Numbered from the stretch's first letter, positions 16,896-26,058 are shown. The stretch: DNA of 64,000 nucleotides from Chthonomonas sp. UBA1950 (GCA_002336105.1 DDEQ01000041.1:598-64597), one strand, 5' to 3'. Numbers and translations are program-made. The notes: generated from the letters alone by a model not told the origin.

Positions 16896-16901
16896 TATAA
16901 T
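16896..16901 (+). promoter_or_regulatory. Probable -10 box for the 5'-nucleotidase-like gene
   Basis: A perfect TATAAT lies 65 bp upstream of the ATG at 16967, in the divergent gap with the oxidoreductase gene. No strong -35 match is seen at 17 bp. Confidence 0.4.
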
Positions 16902-16966
16902 TGCGTGTAGGGGTGTAACGCAAAGAGGCGCGAACCGTTATTATCTGTACGGCGAGCGTGCCTATC

Positions 16967-17557
16967 ATGTTTTTGCGTCCTTTATGTTGTTCGGTCCTGA
17001 TGATCGTTGCGTTGTGCCTTTCGGGTTCAGCGTTAGCGGCAGATGACCCTGGCAACAGTGCGCATTCTCCTAGTCAAGCCGCCGCAGACGTGATTCGGGA
17101 TTTTGCCTCGGCAGACGGAGCCTTTCTTGCGGCTGCCCTTGTAAAAACGGACTTTCAGAAGGACGATCTTTCCACCCTCATTCAATATCCCAACGACTAC
17201 ATCGTTGTGGTTGAGTTGACAGGTGCTCAGGTCAAGCAGGCATTCGAGCGGTCAGTATCGCTCTATCCGCAATCGAACCTCAGCTTCTTACAGATTAGCG
17301 GCTTTGAAGTCACTTTTAATCGCACTAGTCCCCCGAATTCGCGTATTGTAAGCATCAGCGTTAACGGGTCTAAGCTCGAAGACGTCAAAACATACAACGT
17401 CGCCATGCCGTCGTCGCTCCAACGCGGGGGCCTTGGCTATTTTCGAATATGGGACAAAGCCAAGATCGTTCGCAAATACGAGGACAAGAACCTCGAAGAA
17501 GTTTTGAAAGGAAAGCCGGCTTCCGCCACTTCGCCGCGTTGGTCTGCGCAGGGCTAA
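16967..17557 (+). CDS. Exported stand-alone 5'-nucleotidase C-terminal domain protein
   Basis: The 196-residue protein has a signal peptide (FLRPLCCSVLMIVALCLSGSALA) followed by a domain that matches the substrate-binding C-terminal domain of UshA-type 5'-nucleotidases. Features seen are YPNDYIVVVELTGAQVKQAFERSV, LQISGFEVTFNR, SISVNGSKLEDVKTYNVAMPSSL and a glycine-rich end. The metallophosphatase domain that normally precedes it is missing and there is no trace of it upstream, so it is probably not a nucleotidase by itself. It could bind a nucleotide or act with a partner. An in-frame GTG lies at 16958. It overlaps the next gene by 109 nt. Confidence 0.75.
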   Translation: MFLRPLCCSVLMIVALCLSGSALAADDPGNSAHSPSQAAADVIRDFASADGAFLAAALVKTDFQKDDLSTLIQYPNDYIVVVELTGAQVKQAFERSVSLYPQSNLSFLQISGFEVTFNRTSPPNSRIVSISVNGSKLEDVKTYNVAMPSSLQRGGLGYFRIWDKAKIVRKYEDKNLEEVLKGKPASATSPRWSAQG

Positions 17558-18471
17558 GCCTTTGCGCAGTTTCTTACGCACAAACAACGAAGTCGCCCGA
17601 GCCAAGGATCGCTTTTGATTCGGCTAACGCTTGGACTTTGCTGACCAAGCAATGCGATTTTGGACCTCGTGTTCCAGGCTCAAAACAGCACAAAGAGTGT
17701 CGCGATTATCTCTTAGAAGAACTCAAAAAGAGTTGCGATAATGCCCGGCTACAACCCTTCTCTCATGTCTGGTCGAAGACTCGTCAGTCGGTGAATATGT
17801 GGAACATCATCGCCGAACAAAACTGGGAAAAAGCTGAGATTAAGGTTTGCCTTTTCGCGCACTGGGATACGCGTCCCAGCGCCGATCAAGAACTCGATGA
17901 AGCCAATCAGCTGAAGCCGATTCCCGGGGCAAATGATGGTGCCAGCGGCGTTGCCGTGCTCGTCGAACTGGCAAGAGCGCTCAAGGGCAAACTCCCCGCT
18001 AATGTCGGCGTGCAGTATGTGCTGGTCGATGGTGAAGACCTCGGCCCTGGTCTGGACGAGATGTTTCTTGGCGCGGATTACTATGCCAAGCAGATGACGA
18101 AAGGGTCTGCAAACTACGGCATCTTGCTCGACATGATCGGCGATAAGGATCTGCACGTGCCCAAAGAGCCGAACAGTATGCGAATGGCACCAACGCTAGT
18201 CAAGGAGCTCTATCTGCATGCGGCAAGAGTGAATCTGCGAGACGCATTTCCATCCGTCATAGGGCCTGAAATTCTAGATGATCACCTTCCGCTGAACGAG
18301 GCGGGACTGCCAACGATTGATCTGATCGACTTTGACTACGCCCCGTGGCACACGCTTGGCGACACGCCGGATAAGTGTTCGGCGGCAAGTTTGGGCAAGG
18401 TTGGCAAGTTACTAGAGACATGGTTGCTACGCGAAAAGCCGTTCAATATCTCGAAAGACGATAGCCGCTGA
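17449..18471 (+). CDS. Exported M28 family peptidase or glutaminyl-peptide cyclotransferase-like protein
   Basis: M28 zinc hydrolases remove N-terminal residues or cyclise N-terminal glutamine. The 340-residue protein has the expected ligands: FAHWDTRP (His138), GANDGASG (Asp163), DGEDLG (Glu197), LLDMIGD and DDHLPLNEAG. WDTRPxAD and the one-domain layout are closest to bacterial glutaminyl cyclases. A signal peptide lies at residues about 21-44 (RKAGFRHFAALVCAGLSLCAVSYAQ). The first ATG (17449) is inside the previous gene, so the two overlap by 109 nt in different frames; this is unusually long, but later codons would remove the positive n-region of the signal. It shares an operon with its neighbours on both sides. 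Confidence 0.85.
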   Translation: MGQSQDRSQIRGQEPRRSFERKAGFRHFAALVCAGLSLCAVSYAQTTKSPEPRIAFDSANAWTLLTKQCDFGPRVPGSKQHKECRDYLLEELKKSCDNARLQPFSHVWSKTRQSVNMWNIIAEQNWEKAEIKVCLFAHWDTRPSADQELDEANQLKPIPGANDGASGVAVLVELARALKGKLPANVGVQYVLVDGEDLGPGLDEMFLGADYYAKQMTKGSANYGILLDMIGDKDLHVPKEPNSMRMAPTLVKELYLHAARVNLRDAFPSVIGPEILDDHLPLNEAGLPTIDLIDFDYAPWHTLGDTPDKCSAASLGKVGKLLETWLLREKPFNISKDDSR

Positions 18472-18482
18472 ACGGATTCCAT

Positions 18483-20933
18483 TTGAAAGGTAGTCTTTTC
18501 AGCGTGCGTCACATCTTTTGTGCCTTATCGGTCGGTGCCCTCGTTGTAAGTGCAGCCGCGCAATCGCGACATGGTACTTATAAGCCGGCAGGGGCTGAAC
18601 CGGTTGCCTGGCAGATCAACACAAACCATAGCTTGGTCTGGGGAAGCGACCCCTATTTGCCAGTCGGCTTACGAATTGACGGTACGCCTGCAGCAGTAGC
18701 AGATGCAAAGGCTGCTGGAGTCACAGACGTGCTTGTTGACCTTCCCGTGAGCGGGAAGGGCTGGGCAGAAACGTTTGCGGCGCTTGAAAAGAACAGCATG
18801 CGTTACCTGGTGCGGATTGATTCGTTGGCACCTATGTCCAAAGGTGTCGCTGTTGAGCCACAAGGATATCGAGTTTCCGGAATGCTAGTCGGAAAGACGA
18901 TCACCGCGAACATTCCGGGTGCGACGAGTGCACTCATAGTGACCGCTGCTAAAAGAGACGGAGTCATCAATATTGCCGTTCGGGTGCCAATCAAAGATGG
19001 AAAGCTAAGTTATACGGTCAAATCGGGACCACAGCTAGATTCGGTGGCGCTTATCTATCCAGAAATGTCAAGCCTGGAACAGCCGGACTATTGGACGGGA
19101 ATGGATGTTCAGCGCGATACGCTACTGAGCTCTCTTCGGAAGTACAGCCCCGGAAAGGGTTTAAGAGGCATCGTCAATCCGATCGGACGAACTGTTTCAT
19201 TACCGGGTAGAGAGTTACGCTTTGTCCCGACCAATCGCGAATTTCGAAACGAGTTTCGTTTGCTACTAGAACAGCGATACAAAACGATTGAGACAGTGAC
19301 GAAAGCCTGGACTATGGGGTCATCCATTTTCAATCAGAAGATTGTTACGAAGGACGGCAAGCCGATTCCATTGCCAAAGTTGTTCGAGAGGATTGCTCGC
19401 CTGATTCCCCTGTGGCAAGGCAGTCGAGGAGTCTCCTATCTTTGGGACCCCGAGACGGATCAAACTATTGCTTGTGACCGTTCACATAGCTCAATTTGGA
19501 ACGATATTGTCGATACCGTTAATGCAACTGCGATTCGCCGCTATAGTCGTCTCGTCGCTGCAACACGAACAGTTTGCGACGTGCCAGTCATCCAGGAGTG
19601 GAACGGATGGTCATTACCGTACGAGGTAGCCTCATCGCCTGTTGATGGCATTGGGATGAAAGCTACGGGTACGAGTCCTAGCGCACTTGCCGAAACTGGC
19701 GTTCGCGCGACAAGCAGTGTCTTGAGGTGGGAAGGTTCTGGGTGGCTTCCGGCGACAGATATCTATCTTGGAGGCGGTCCCGACGCAGCGTCGAAATTAC
19801 CGGTTGTTCTTGACGATCTCACCTCAATGGGCGCCCGTGGGTTGTTTATTCGAACGGAATCGCCCGCGATGAAGAAAGCCGTTTCAGACGAAGCGCACAG
19901 GCGTGAAAGTGATAGCAGTGTTGCTTCTACTTTTCCTTCCTCGCTCTTTTTCCCTGAAAACGCCATGAACCCGGCGATGCCTCAACGTCTCCCAGGTTCG
20001 AAATGGTGGATTCCTTGCCCCCTCGATGGAGACCGAGTGGATTTGGGTAGTCAGTTTTACGCCTATCGAATGCAAGAAGCTAAGGGCACGACTTTTGTGA
20101 TTTGGGCGAAGACGCCAGGGCGATATGTGCTGAACTTAGGAGTTCCAAAGCTCCCAGAGGTCGAAACAACCGATGGAAGCGATCCCGCGATGCGACTGGT
20201 CCGAAAGGGAATCGAACTGAACCTTTCAGAGTTTCCAATCACAATCCGCGGCTTAAGCGAGGTTCTTGTACCGGAACTGACGTTTAACGAAACCGTACTC
20301 CAGTTCGAGGCCATTTTGGATCAAGCCAGAACGAACCGCCGAGACCTTACCGATGAGCAGATCATGTTCCAAAGTGGGTTTGCAGGGTTTGAGCGCAATC
20401 CCGGCGCGAGCATTAATCTGATGCGCCAGACACTTAACGAGGCTGCGAAGAAGGCAGGAGCCTTCACATGGGTCGAGATCGAAAGGTCCAAAGAGAACAA
20501 CTTTAGCGAAGTCGTCAACACATCTGCGGCATCTGGCGGTGGATACTTGTCGATTCGCACCCAGTTACCGCCTGATGAAGGATACGTCGCTAATCTGGAA
20601 GTGCCCTCGCACTCGAAGGAGGACCTTGAAGTGTGGGTTGCTGCACGAATTCCAGCTGAGGTTCGGGGCAGTGTGAGTGTTGTGATCGGAGGGCAAGTAT
20701 TACCCTTGGTTGGTGATCCGATTGGCGGATATGGCGACGATTTTGGTTGGTACAAGCTGGGAATGACACGCTTGGCTAGTGGAACGAATAAAGCGAAGAT
20801 TGTGGTCAACGGTTCATCGTTAACAGAAATGGGATTCGATGTTCTTGTGTTTGCGCCACTAGGATTTAAGCCCAACGCGGTCACCTTACCGCTTCCATCG
20901 GTTGACCTAAAAAAGCCTTTGAAGAATAAATGA
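18483..20933 (+). CDS. Large exported glycoside-hydrolase-like protein
   Basis: The 816-residue protein starts with a signal peptide (HIFCALSVGALVVSAAAQ). Residues about 55-480 alternate strands and helices like a TIM barrel. They include FRLLLEQRYKTIETVTKAW, a motif shape (Y.t.e.l..aW) typical of GH42-type beta-galactosidases, and VIQEWNGW, whose glutamate sits where an acid/base residue would. The C-terminal part is beta-rich, with a carbohydrate-module look. No clear nucleophile could be assigned, so enzymatic activity is uncertain. It may start at TTG 18483 or GTG 18504, preceded by AAAGG. It is 11 bp after the M28 gene and likely co-transcribed. Confidence 0.65.
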   Translation: MKGSLFSVRHIFCALSVGALVVSAAAQSRHGTYKPAGAEPVAWQINTNHSLVWGSDPYLPVGLRIDGTPAAVADAKAAGVTDVLVDLPVSGKGWAETFAALEKNSMRYLVRIDSLAPMSKGVAVEPQGYRVSGMLVGKTITANIPGATSALIVTAAKRDGVINIAVRVPIKDGKLSYTVKSGPQLDSVALIYPEMSSLEQPDYWTGMDVQRDTLLSSLRKYSPGKGLRGIVNPIGRTVSLPGRELRFVPTNREFRNEFRLLLEQRYKTIETVTKAWTMGSSIFNQKIVTKDGKPIPLPKLFERIARLIPLWQGSRGVSYLWDPETDQTIACDRSHSSIWNDIVDTVNATAIRRYSRLVAATRTVCDVPVIQEWNGWSLPYEVASSPVDGIGMKATGTSPSALAETGVRATSSVLRWEGSGWLPATDIYLGGGPDAASKLPVVLDDLTSMGARGLFIRTESPAMKKAVSDEAHRRESDSSVASTFPSSLFFPENAMNPAMPQRLPGSKWWIPCPLDGDRVDLGSQFYAYRMQEAKGTTFVIWAKTPGRYVLNLGVPKLPEVETTDGSDPAMRLVRKGIELNLSEFPITIRGLSEVLVPELTFNETVLQFEAILDQARTNRRDLTDEQIMFQSGFAGFERNPGASINLMRQTLNEAAKKAGAFTWVEIERSKENNFSEVVNTSAASGGGYLSIRTQLPPDEGYVANLEVPSHSKEDLEVWVAARIPAEVRGSVSVVIGGQVLPLVGDPIGGYGDDFGWYKLGMTRLASGTNKAKIVVNGSSLTEMGFDVLVFAPLGFKPNAVTLPLPSVDLKKPLKNK

Positions 20934-20980
20934 CCGACTTGAAATCGCTACGCGCTTAGTATTGTCTTTGAGTAACCACT

Positions 20981-21023
20981 GAGCCCCGAAAGCCATCTCT
21001 GGAAGTCTCGGCTTTCAGGGCTC
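20981..21023. terminator. Bidirectional terminator-like stem between convergent genes
   Basis: GAGCCCCGAAAGCC (20981-20994) pairs with GGCTTTCAGGGCTC (21010-21023), 13 of 14 positions, around a 15-nt loop. It lies between the ends of two convergent genes. A T-run is missing on both sides. Confidence 0.6.
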
Positions 21024-21030
21024 AACCTAA

Positions 21031-22011
21031 TTAGCTTGCTTTGATGGGTGCGCCGCCTTTCTCGGCTGATTGCCAAGCGGCTTCGGTCAACCGGATGACT
21101 TCTAGACCGCACTCGAATGGTGACTCGCAAGGAGTTTTGCCAAGAATCGCATCGATGAAGTTCTTGTCGGGCGTACTTCCGCCGCCAAGCTGTTCTGCTT
21201 TCAGTCTGTTGTCTTTGCGATCGGTCATTGTCAGTTTGCCTTCGCGAACATAGAACGTCATTTCCTCACATGCGAAGGTGACGTCTTCATGCCAGCCGAT
21301 GCCGTTGCCGACGATTGCAATGGAGCCGAGTGCGCCACTCTTGAAGCGCATAGAGAGCGTTGAATTGATGTCCACTTCTGCATCGAAGTTCTCAACATAG
21401 GCGCTGACACTATCGACGCTCATGCCGCTCACCCACAAGATAACGTCGATGACATGACTGCCGCTGTCGTTAAGCTGTCCACCGCCGCTAAGGGCAAGTT
21501 GATGTCTCCACGTCCCACGGCAACCGCGTAGCCAACCTTGGCATTGCAGGACCTGAATATATTGAAGAGGCCCCGCTTCGCCGCTTTGAATCTTTTCACG
21601 AATGTAGCGAAACTCTGCTTGGTAGTGCCGCTGGTAGCTAACCATTCCAACTTTATTGACTTGGTCCCGCTTTTCGATGATCTTGTAGGCATCGGCGACA
21701 GTGGTCACCAGCGGCTTTTCGCAGCAGACGTGTGCCCCAGCATCAAGGCTGTCAAGGATCTGAAAAACGTGCTGCGTATGCGGCGTCGCAATCATCACAG
21801 CATCTGGTTTGACCTTTTCCAGCATCTTGCGATGGTCATGAAATACCTCGGCATCTTTGATGCTCGGGTGCATTTCCTTGGTCTGCAAAATCTGGTCTTC
21901 ACTCGTATCCACGAGAGCAACCACACTAGCTTCAGGAACTTTCAATAGGTTGTTCAGGCGGTGTCTCTGAAAGCCGCCGCAACCGATCATTGCTACTTTA
22001 ACCTTGTCCAA
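21031..22011 (-). CDS. Gfo/Idh/MocA family oxidoreductase
   Basis: This is a second predicted NAD(P)-dependent dehydrogenase of the family, about 326 residues. It has the Rossmann motif VAMIGCGGFQRHRL, ATPHTQHVFQI, and the catalytic-lysine motif CCEKPLVT near residue 95. The C-terminal half carries GGGQLNDSGSHVIDVILWVSG, the usual histidine-containing substrate loop. It is only distantly similar to the copy at 15723. The frame begins at GTG 22020, but a GAGG at 22020-22023 stands 8 nt before TTG 22011, which therefore looks like the real start. Monocistronic; substrate unknown. Confidence 0.88.
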   Translation of the reverse strand: MDKVKVAMIGCGGFQRHRLNNLLKVPEASVVALVDTSEDQILQTKEMHPSIKDAEVFHDHRKMLEKVKPDAVMIATPHTQHVFQILDSLDAGAHVCCEKPLVTTVADAYKIIEKRDQVNKVGMVSYQRHYQAEFRYIREKIQSGEAGPLQYIQVLQCQGWLRGCRGTWRHQLALSGGGQLNDSGSHVIDVILWVSGMSVDSVSAYVENFDAEVDINSTLSMRFKSGALGSIAIVGNGIGWHEDVTFACEEMTFYVREGKLTMTDRKDNRLKAEQLGGGSTPDKNFIDAILGKTPCESPFECGLEVIRLTEAAWQSAEKGGAPIKAS

Positions 22012-22187
22012 TTTGAACACCTCGCTGTTCAGTGGTCAGGATCGTTCCTAACCGGCGGCAGATTACCAACATACAACCCGAACAGTGTCAGCCTTAACGG
22101 AACAGATTGATGAAATTTCAGAGATCGCGTTTTGAATCTGATTGGCGCAGTGCCGGGTCATGGAAACGCGCTTGTTACAGGTAATCA

Positions 22188-22216
22188 TAACAAGCACTAG
22201 CATGTGCTCGTATAAT
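22188..22216 (+). promoter_or_regulatory. darA promoter placing transcription at the start codon
   Basis: A perfect -10 TATAAT (22211-22216) ends 7 nt before the GTG start at 22224, with a weak -35 (TAACAA) 17 bp upstream. There is no Shine-Dalgarno sequence, so a leaderless mRNA is predicted. Confidence 0.55.
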
Positions 22217-22223
22217 CAATACT

Positions 22224-22553
22224 GTGAAGCTTTGTGTCTGCATTGTCCATAACCGAGATAAGGCTCGCCTGACCGACGAGTTGGTCAAGGCTGGCTTCAA
22301 GTTCACTGTCATCGGATCGACAGGTGGGTTCCTTCGCGAAGGAAACACCACCTACCTTATCGGCGTTGAGGCCGAAGAACTCTGTTCATTGAAGAACGTC
22401 GTGAAAGCGAACTGCCAAGGACGAGAACAGCTGGTCAACGTCATGCCGTTTGAGGCGGCCCCAGCGGGTGCGTTCATTCCTAGCCCTGTCAAAGTGCCCG
22501 TAGGTGGCGCGGTCATGTTTGTCCTCGATGCAGAACAGTTCCACAGATTCTAA
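22224..22553 (+). CDS. darA: PII-like cyclic-di-AMP receptor DarA/PstA
   Basis: The 109-residue protein matches the DUF970 family, small trimeric PII-like proteins that bind cyclic di-AMP. Seen are KLCVCIVHNRDKARLTDELVKAGF, TVIGSTGGFLREGNTTYLIGVE (the ligand-binding T-loop region) and the end VGGAVMFVLDAEQFHRF. Its output is not known in detail in any species. It overlaps holB by 26 nt; in Firmicutes darA also lies just upstream of holB, so the arrangement is conserved across phyla. The GTG start without a ribosome site fits leaderless translation. Confidence 0.9.
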   Translation: MKLCVCIVHNRDKARLTDELVKAGFKFTVIGSTGGFLREGNTTYLIGVEAEELCSLKNVVKANCQGREQLVNVMPFEAAPAGAFIPSPVKVPVGGAVMFVLDAEQFHRF

Positions 22554-23478
22554 GCTCGATTCGCTCCCCGGTCTTGCTTCAGCAAAGCGTGTAGTTCGCA
22601 GGCTTTCAACAGAAGAGCTCGGCGTGCATGCTGTGCTTATTTATGGGACAGTCGGATCTGGAAAGGACGAGCTTGCTGAGATCCTTACCGAAGCATGGTT
22701 ATGTTCTAGTCCCGGCTCATCTGGAGCGTGCGGCGAGTGTCAGTCATGTCGGACGTTTGAGCGAAAAACAAACGCTGACCTATTGCATATAAAGCCAGTT
22801 GGAGCGAGTTCGATCATACGGCAGGCTGCGGTGGTTCAAGACGATACCCAAGACGATTACCCCGTTTCGTTGCGTCAGTTTTTTAGGACTTCGCCCATAT
22901 ACTCCCGCCATAAAGTTGGACTCATACAACAAGCTCACAGAATGAATAGCGCATCTTCAAATGCGCTCCTGAAGACTCTTGAAGAGCCGCACCCCTACGT
23001 CAAACTCGTTCTAACGACGGATTCGATCAGCACCATTTTGCCAACAATTTTATCTCGGTGTTTAGCCATCAGTTGTGAACTGCCAACCGAGGATGAGCTA
23101 ATGAGACTGTTTCCGGCGGCAACAAAAGAAGACATTCTGTTGGCCGAAGGTGCGCCCGTTCGACTTCAGAACATTTTGCGAAAGCCCGGACCCTATCGGG
23201 ATATTCAAGAATTTGCGAGGAGCCTGCCGCATCGAAAGCCTAGTGAGGCTCTGGTGCTTTCAGATAAGTTCAAAGACCTCGCCGATAAGCTTGACGGAGC
23301 TGGCGCTCGAGTGAACAACTCGGATGCGTTAGCGATGCTTGCAACCTGCTTAGCAAGAAACCCAGACGCAAATCCGCGTTGGGCTCAGTGGACTCTTGCC
23401 GCTCACCGACATGTGGTCGGAAACGGCGCGGCTCAGGCGGTGTTTGATTCTCTTTTCGCGAGAATGCTGACTTCTTAG
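22528..23478 (+). CDS. holB: DNA polymerase III delta' clamp-loader subunit
   Basis: HolB is part of the clamp loader that places the beta sliding clamp on DNA. The 316-residue protein has a P-loop-like IYGTVGSGKDEL (38-49), the zinc module with Cys at 59, 68, 71 and 74 (ACGECQSC), and SNALLKTLEEPHPYVKLVLTTDS plus ILSRC (sensor and SRC motif, with the arginine finger). The start at ATG 22528 lies within darA; an ATG at 22504 is also open. Unlike many delta' subunits it keeps a glycine-lysine P-loop, but with GKD in place of GKT/S. Confidence 0.9.
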   Translation: MQNSSTDSKLDSLPGLASAKRVVRRLSTEELGVHAVLIYGTVGSGKDELAEILTEAWLCSSPGSSGACGECQSCRTFERKTNADLLHIKPVGASSIIRQAAVVQDDTQDDYPVSLRQFFRTSPIYSRHKVGLIQQAHRMNSASSNALLKTLEEPHPYVKLVLTTDSISTILPTILSRCLAISCELPTEDELMRLFPAATKEDILLAEGAPVRLQNILRKPGPYRDIQEFARSLPHRKPSEALVLSDKFKDLADKLDGAGARVNNSDALAMLATCLARNPDANPRWAQWTLAAHRHVVGNGAAQAVFDSLFARMLTS

Positions 23479-23772
23479 TCTGGCAGGCTTTGCGGGCTCT
23501 GCTATATCGAGTATGCACTCGCGGATACGAGAAGAGACTGGCCAAATCACAGGTTCTGTGTCGACGGAAACGTCCAGCACAGGGGGCTGACGAGTCCTTT
23601 TCGGTAAGGGCACAATCGGTGATCCAGACATCGCAGAATGCTTTCAAACAAAACATTACATTTACTTGTAAATTGGGTTTGGATTAGTTCAAATAGCCTA
23701 TCTTTGATCACTTTGGCCGGAATTGTTAAGCCGTGGTGTCATGATGAAGCCGTTCTCACAGCAACCTGACTC

Positions 23773-23799
23773 GGAACTATCTGATATGATGGTTTCGTA
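23773..23799 (+). promoter_or_regulatory. ECF-type promoter upstream of the sigma factor gene
   Basis: GGAACT (23773-23778), 16 bp, then TCGTA (23795-23799) fits the -35/-10 pattern recognised by extracytoplasmic-function sigma factors. It would allow autoregulation of the sigma operon that starts at 23827. The rest of the 348-bp gap 23479-23826 contains no convincing gene. Confidence 0.5.
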
Positions 23800-23826
23800 G
23801 TAGGATCGAACTTCTCCGAAATTGCC

Positions 23827-24420
23827 ATGTTATTCTCAGCCGTCAAAGAACGACAGAATACGGGAATCGACCACGCTCGTTTTGAGCAGTTGATGCGTTC
23901 CTCAAACAAGCAAGCTTATAGCTTGGCTTATCGTTTGACGGGTAACGCTACGGATGCTGAAGACCTCGTGCAGGAATCTTTCCTCCGCGCTTTCCGATTC
24001 TTCAAGAAGTACGATCCTAGCCTTCCTTTCTCAAGTTGGCTCTATCGCATCGTGACCAACACCCACATTGACCTCGTGCGCCGCAAAGGTCGTCTCAAAA
24101 CGACGAGTCTTGAGTCGAACGGCCATGATGGAAGTCCAACGTGGGATCTGCCAGACGCTACCGCCGCTGCCGATCATAACATGACGCAGGGTGCTCTTGA
24201 AGAGCCCGTTCAGCAAGCGCTGAACGCGATGACGGTGGAGTTTCGGATGGCAGTTTTGTTGGCCGACGTCGAAGGACTAGCCTACGAAGAGGTTGCTGAG
24301 ATTATGGGCACTTCCGTAGGGACAGTTCGATCACGCATTCACCGAGGGCGCAAGCAACTTAGAGCGCACCTTGTTAAGAATGCGCCCGAAACCTATGGAG
24401 GCTTAGGCGATGAACTGTAG
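23827..24420 (+). CDS. ECF sigma factor, RpoE-like
   Basis: The 197-residue protein is a group IV sigma factor with region 2 (YSLAYRLTGNATDAEDLVQESFLRAFRFF split over residues 32-60, SSWLYRIVTNTHIDLVRRKG) and region 4 (AMTVEFRMAVLLADVEGLAYEEVAEIMGTSVGTVRSRIHRGRKQL split over 138-186). It would direct RNA polymerase to stress promoters. Its stop overlaps the anti-sigma gene by 11 nt, and the order sigma, anti-sigma, RseB-like, HtrA mirrors the rpoE-rseA-rseB and degP arrangement for envelope stress. An autoregulatory promoter is likely just upstream. Confidence 0.92.
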   Translation: MLFSAVKERQNTGIDHARFEQLMRSSNKQAYSLAYRLTGNATDAEDLVQESFLRAFRFFKKYDPSLPFSSWLYRIVTNTHIDLVRRKGRLKTTSLESNGHDGSPTWDLPDATAAADHNMTQGALEEPVQQALNAMTVEFRMAVLLADVEGLAYEEVAEIMGTSVGTVRSRIHRGRKQLRAHLVKNAPETYGGLGDEL

Positions 24421-24874
24421 ACACGTACAGAATAACCTCTCTGCCTACCTTGACCAAGAATTGACCATCGAAGAGATGGCCGATATTCGTACCCATCTAT
24501 ACGATTGCAGTGCTTGCCGTGAAGAGGAAGCAGAACTGCGGTCTTTGAAGGCCCTTCTTACCGGGATGAAGTCGAAAACGCCGAATGCGGATTTTGAAGA
24601 GCGACTAGTCAATTCGACAATTCAAAAAGGGATGGCAGAAGCTCGGGCGTGGCCGCGCAGAGCAGGAATCTTCTTGGTCGTGGCCGTTTGTTCTATGCTG
24701 GGAACGATGCAGCTTTTGCAGTCGATGAAAAGCCGGCAAGACGAAATCACCGCTAAAACGGAGCGAAGTCACGAAATTGCATCGGCAATTCACCGCGATC
24801 AGGTCTTTACTGCAAGCTTAGACCCGTATAATTCGGGTTCGATTGTGTTGCCGACTGATGGCAGCGATCACTAA
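24410..24874 (+). CDS. Membrane anti-sigma factor with zinc-finger (zf-HC2) domain
   Basis: The 154-residue protein has an N-terminal anti-sigma domain with the pattern CRHVQNNLSAYLDQEL then HLYDCSAC (His/Cys zinc ligands, residues 3-36), a helical link, one transmembrane segment (about 84-104, AGIFLVVAVCSMLGTMQLL), and a C-terminal periplasmic part of about 45 residues. It should hold the sigma factor at the membrane until proteolysis frees it. The start codon overlaps the sigma gene, and its stop TAA overlaps the next ATG (TAATG). Confidence 0.88.
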   Translation: MNCRHVQNNLSAYLDQELTIEEMADIRTHLYDCSACREEEAELRSLKALLTGMKSKTPNADFEERLVNSTIQKGMAEARAWPRRAGIFLVVAVCSMLGTMQLLQSMKSRQDEITAKTERSHEIASAIHRDQVFTASLDPYNSGSIVLPTDGSDH

Positions 24875-26028
24875 TGATCATGAAAAGCACTCGTACCTGG
24901 GCAAGCAGTGCCGTTCTAGCGCTCTGCCTGCCCAGCAGCGTTTTCGCTAACAATAGTAAAGAATCGCCTTACGATTTGGTGATGCGAAGCATGCGCCGAT
25001 CGTTTTCAGTCAACGTAGTCGCTGTCATTAGCAACCGCGACTCAATGGACGGCTCATGGGGCTTAGTGCAGGTGATTCGTGATAAGACGGGGCACATTCG
25101 AAAATCAATCTTAGCGCCGGCTAAGCATCGCGGGATTGAGTCTGTCGATGATGGTGAGAGATCGCTGACCTACATCCCGCAAGAAAAGCAGCTCCTCGAT
25201 CAGGATTCCGCTTTTTCGCTACCCAATGATGTGCAGTTGCGAACAGAGTTAGCAAAGAAGAACTACGTCTTCAAAATAGAGTCGAAGCCAAAAGTTGCCG
25301 ATAAGCTGACCTTTTGTATCTCCGCCGAACCAAAGGCGAAGGAGATGGACGTCCGTCGATATTATATTGACCCAGTCACTGCTTATCCACTTCGCCTTGA
25401 AACGGTCTCAGCTGACGGCGATGTGAGTGTGATTTACACGACTAAGTCGGTCAGTTATCCCAAAAAAATCGCTGCAAATACGTTTGAAATCGAAACTAAA
25501 GGGCCGTTTCGTAGAATGACCTACTCTCGTCCAACCTCTGTTGATTCGGTTGGCGAAGTCAAAATTAAGCTGGGTTTTACGCCACTCATTCCAGAAGGTC
25601 TTCCGTTTGGGTTTAAGGTTCAGGAGATGCAGATCAACCAGTCTCCCGAATGGAAGTCGCTGGTTATTCGAATGACTGACGGATTGGTGCGAGCAACTGC
25701 CTATCAGTTCAGATCTGCCGGAGCCCCGGCGGTCAAAACTCTTGACCCATCCACGGTTCAAGATGTCCGGGGAATCCGGATCATGCTCATCACCGATTTG
25801 AACAAGGTCGTGACCGATCGATTAATGGCTGCATTCCTGAGCAGTGCAGACGACATCCACCCTATTGTTATGGGTCTACGGTCCCAACCATCCAATTTAG
25901 ATCAAAGATTGGAACTGAACGCAGTCTCCGGGACGTTGGCAATTTTAGACAAATCGCCAACGAAAGCTAGATTCTGCCGTACATTGTCAGTTGTCGATCG
26001 GACATCTGTTAAGAATCGATCCTTTTAG
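24874..26028 (+). CDS. Periplasmic RseB/MucB-like regulator
   Basis: The 384-residue protein has a signal peptide (TWASSAVLALCLPSSVFA). A large LolA-like beta domain follows (residues about 35-215, with YIPQEKQLLDQDS and RRYYIDPVTAYPLRLETVSADGDVS split by a short loop), then a smaller second domain (about 230-330) with IPEGLPFGFKV. This two-domain layout matches RseB/MucB, which shields the anti-sigma factor from proteases and releases it when lipids or misfolded proteins bind. Its position between anti-sigma and HtrA supports the assignment. The C-terminal 40 residues are poorly conserved-looking. Confidence 0.75.
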   Translation: MIMKSTRTWASSAVLALCLPSSVFANNSKESPYDLVMRSMRRSFSVNVVAVISNRDSMDGSWGLVQVIRDKTGHIRKSILAPAKHRGIESVDDGERSLTYIPQEKQLLDQDSAFSLPNDVQLRTELAKKNYVFKIESKPKVADKLTFCISAEPKAKEMDVRRYYIDPVTAYPLRLETVSADGDVSVIYTTKSVSYPKKIAANTFEIETKGPFRRMTYSRPTSVDSVGEVKIKLGFTPLIPEGLPFGFKVQEMQINQSPEWKSLVIRMTDGLVRATAYQFRSAGAPAVKTLDPSTVQDVRGIRIMLITDLNKVVTDRLMAAFLSSADDIHPIVMGLRSQPSNLDQRLELNAVSGTLAILDKSPTKARFCRTLSVVDRTSVKNRSF

Positions 26029-26058
26029 TGGCGTAGTTTACGAACGGAAATTGAAGCT

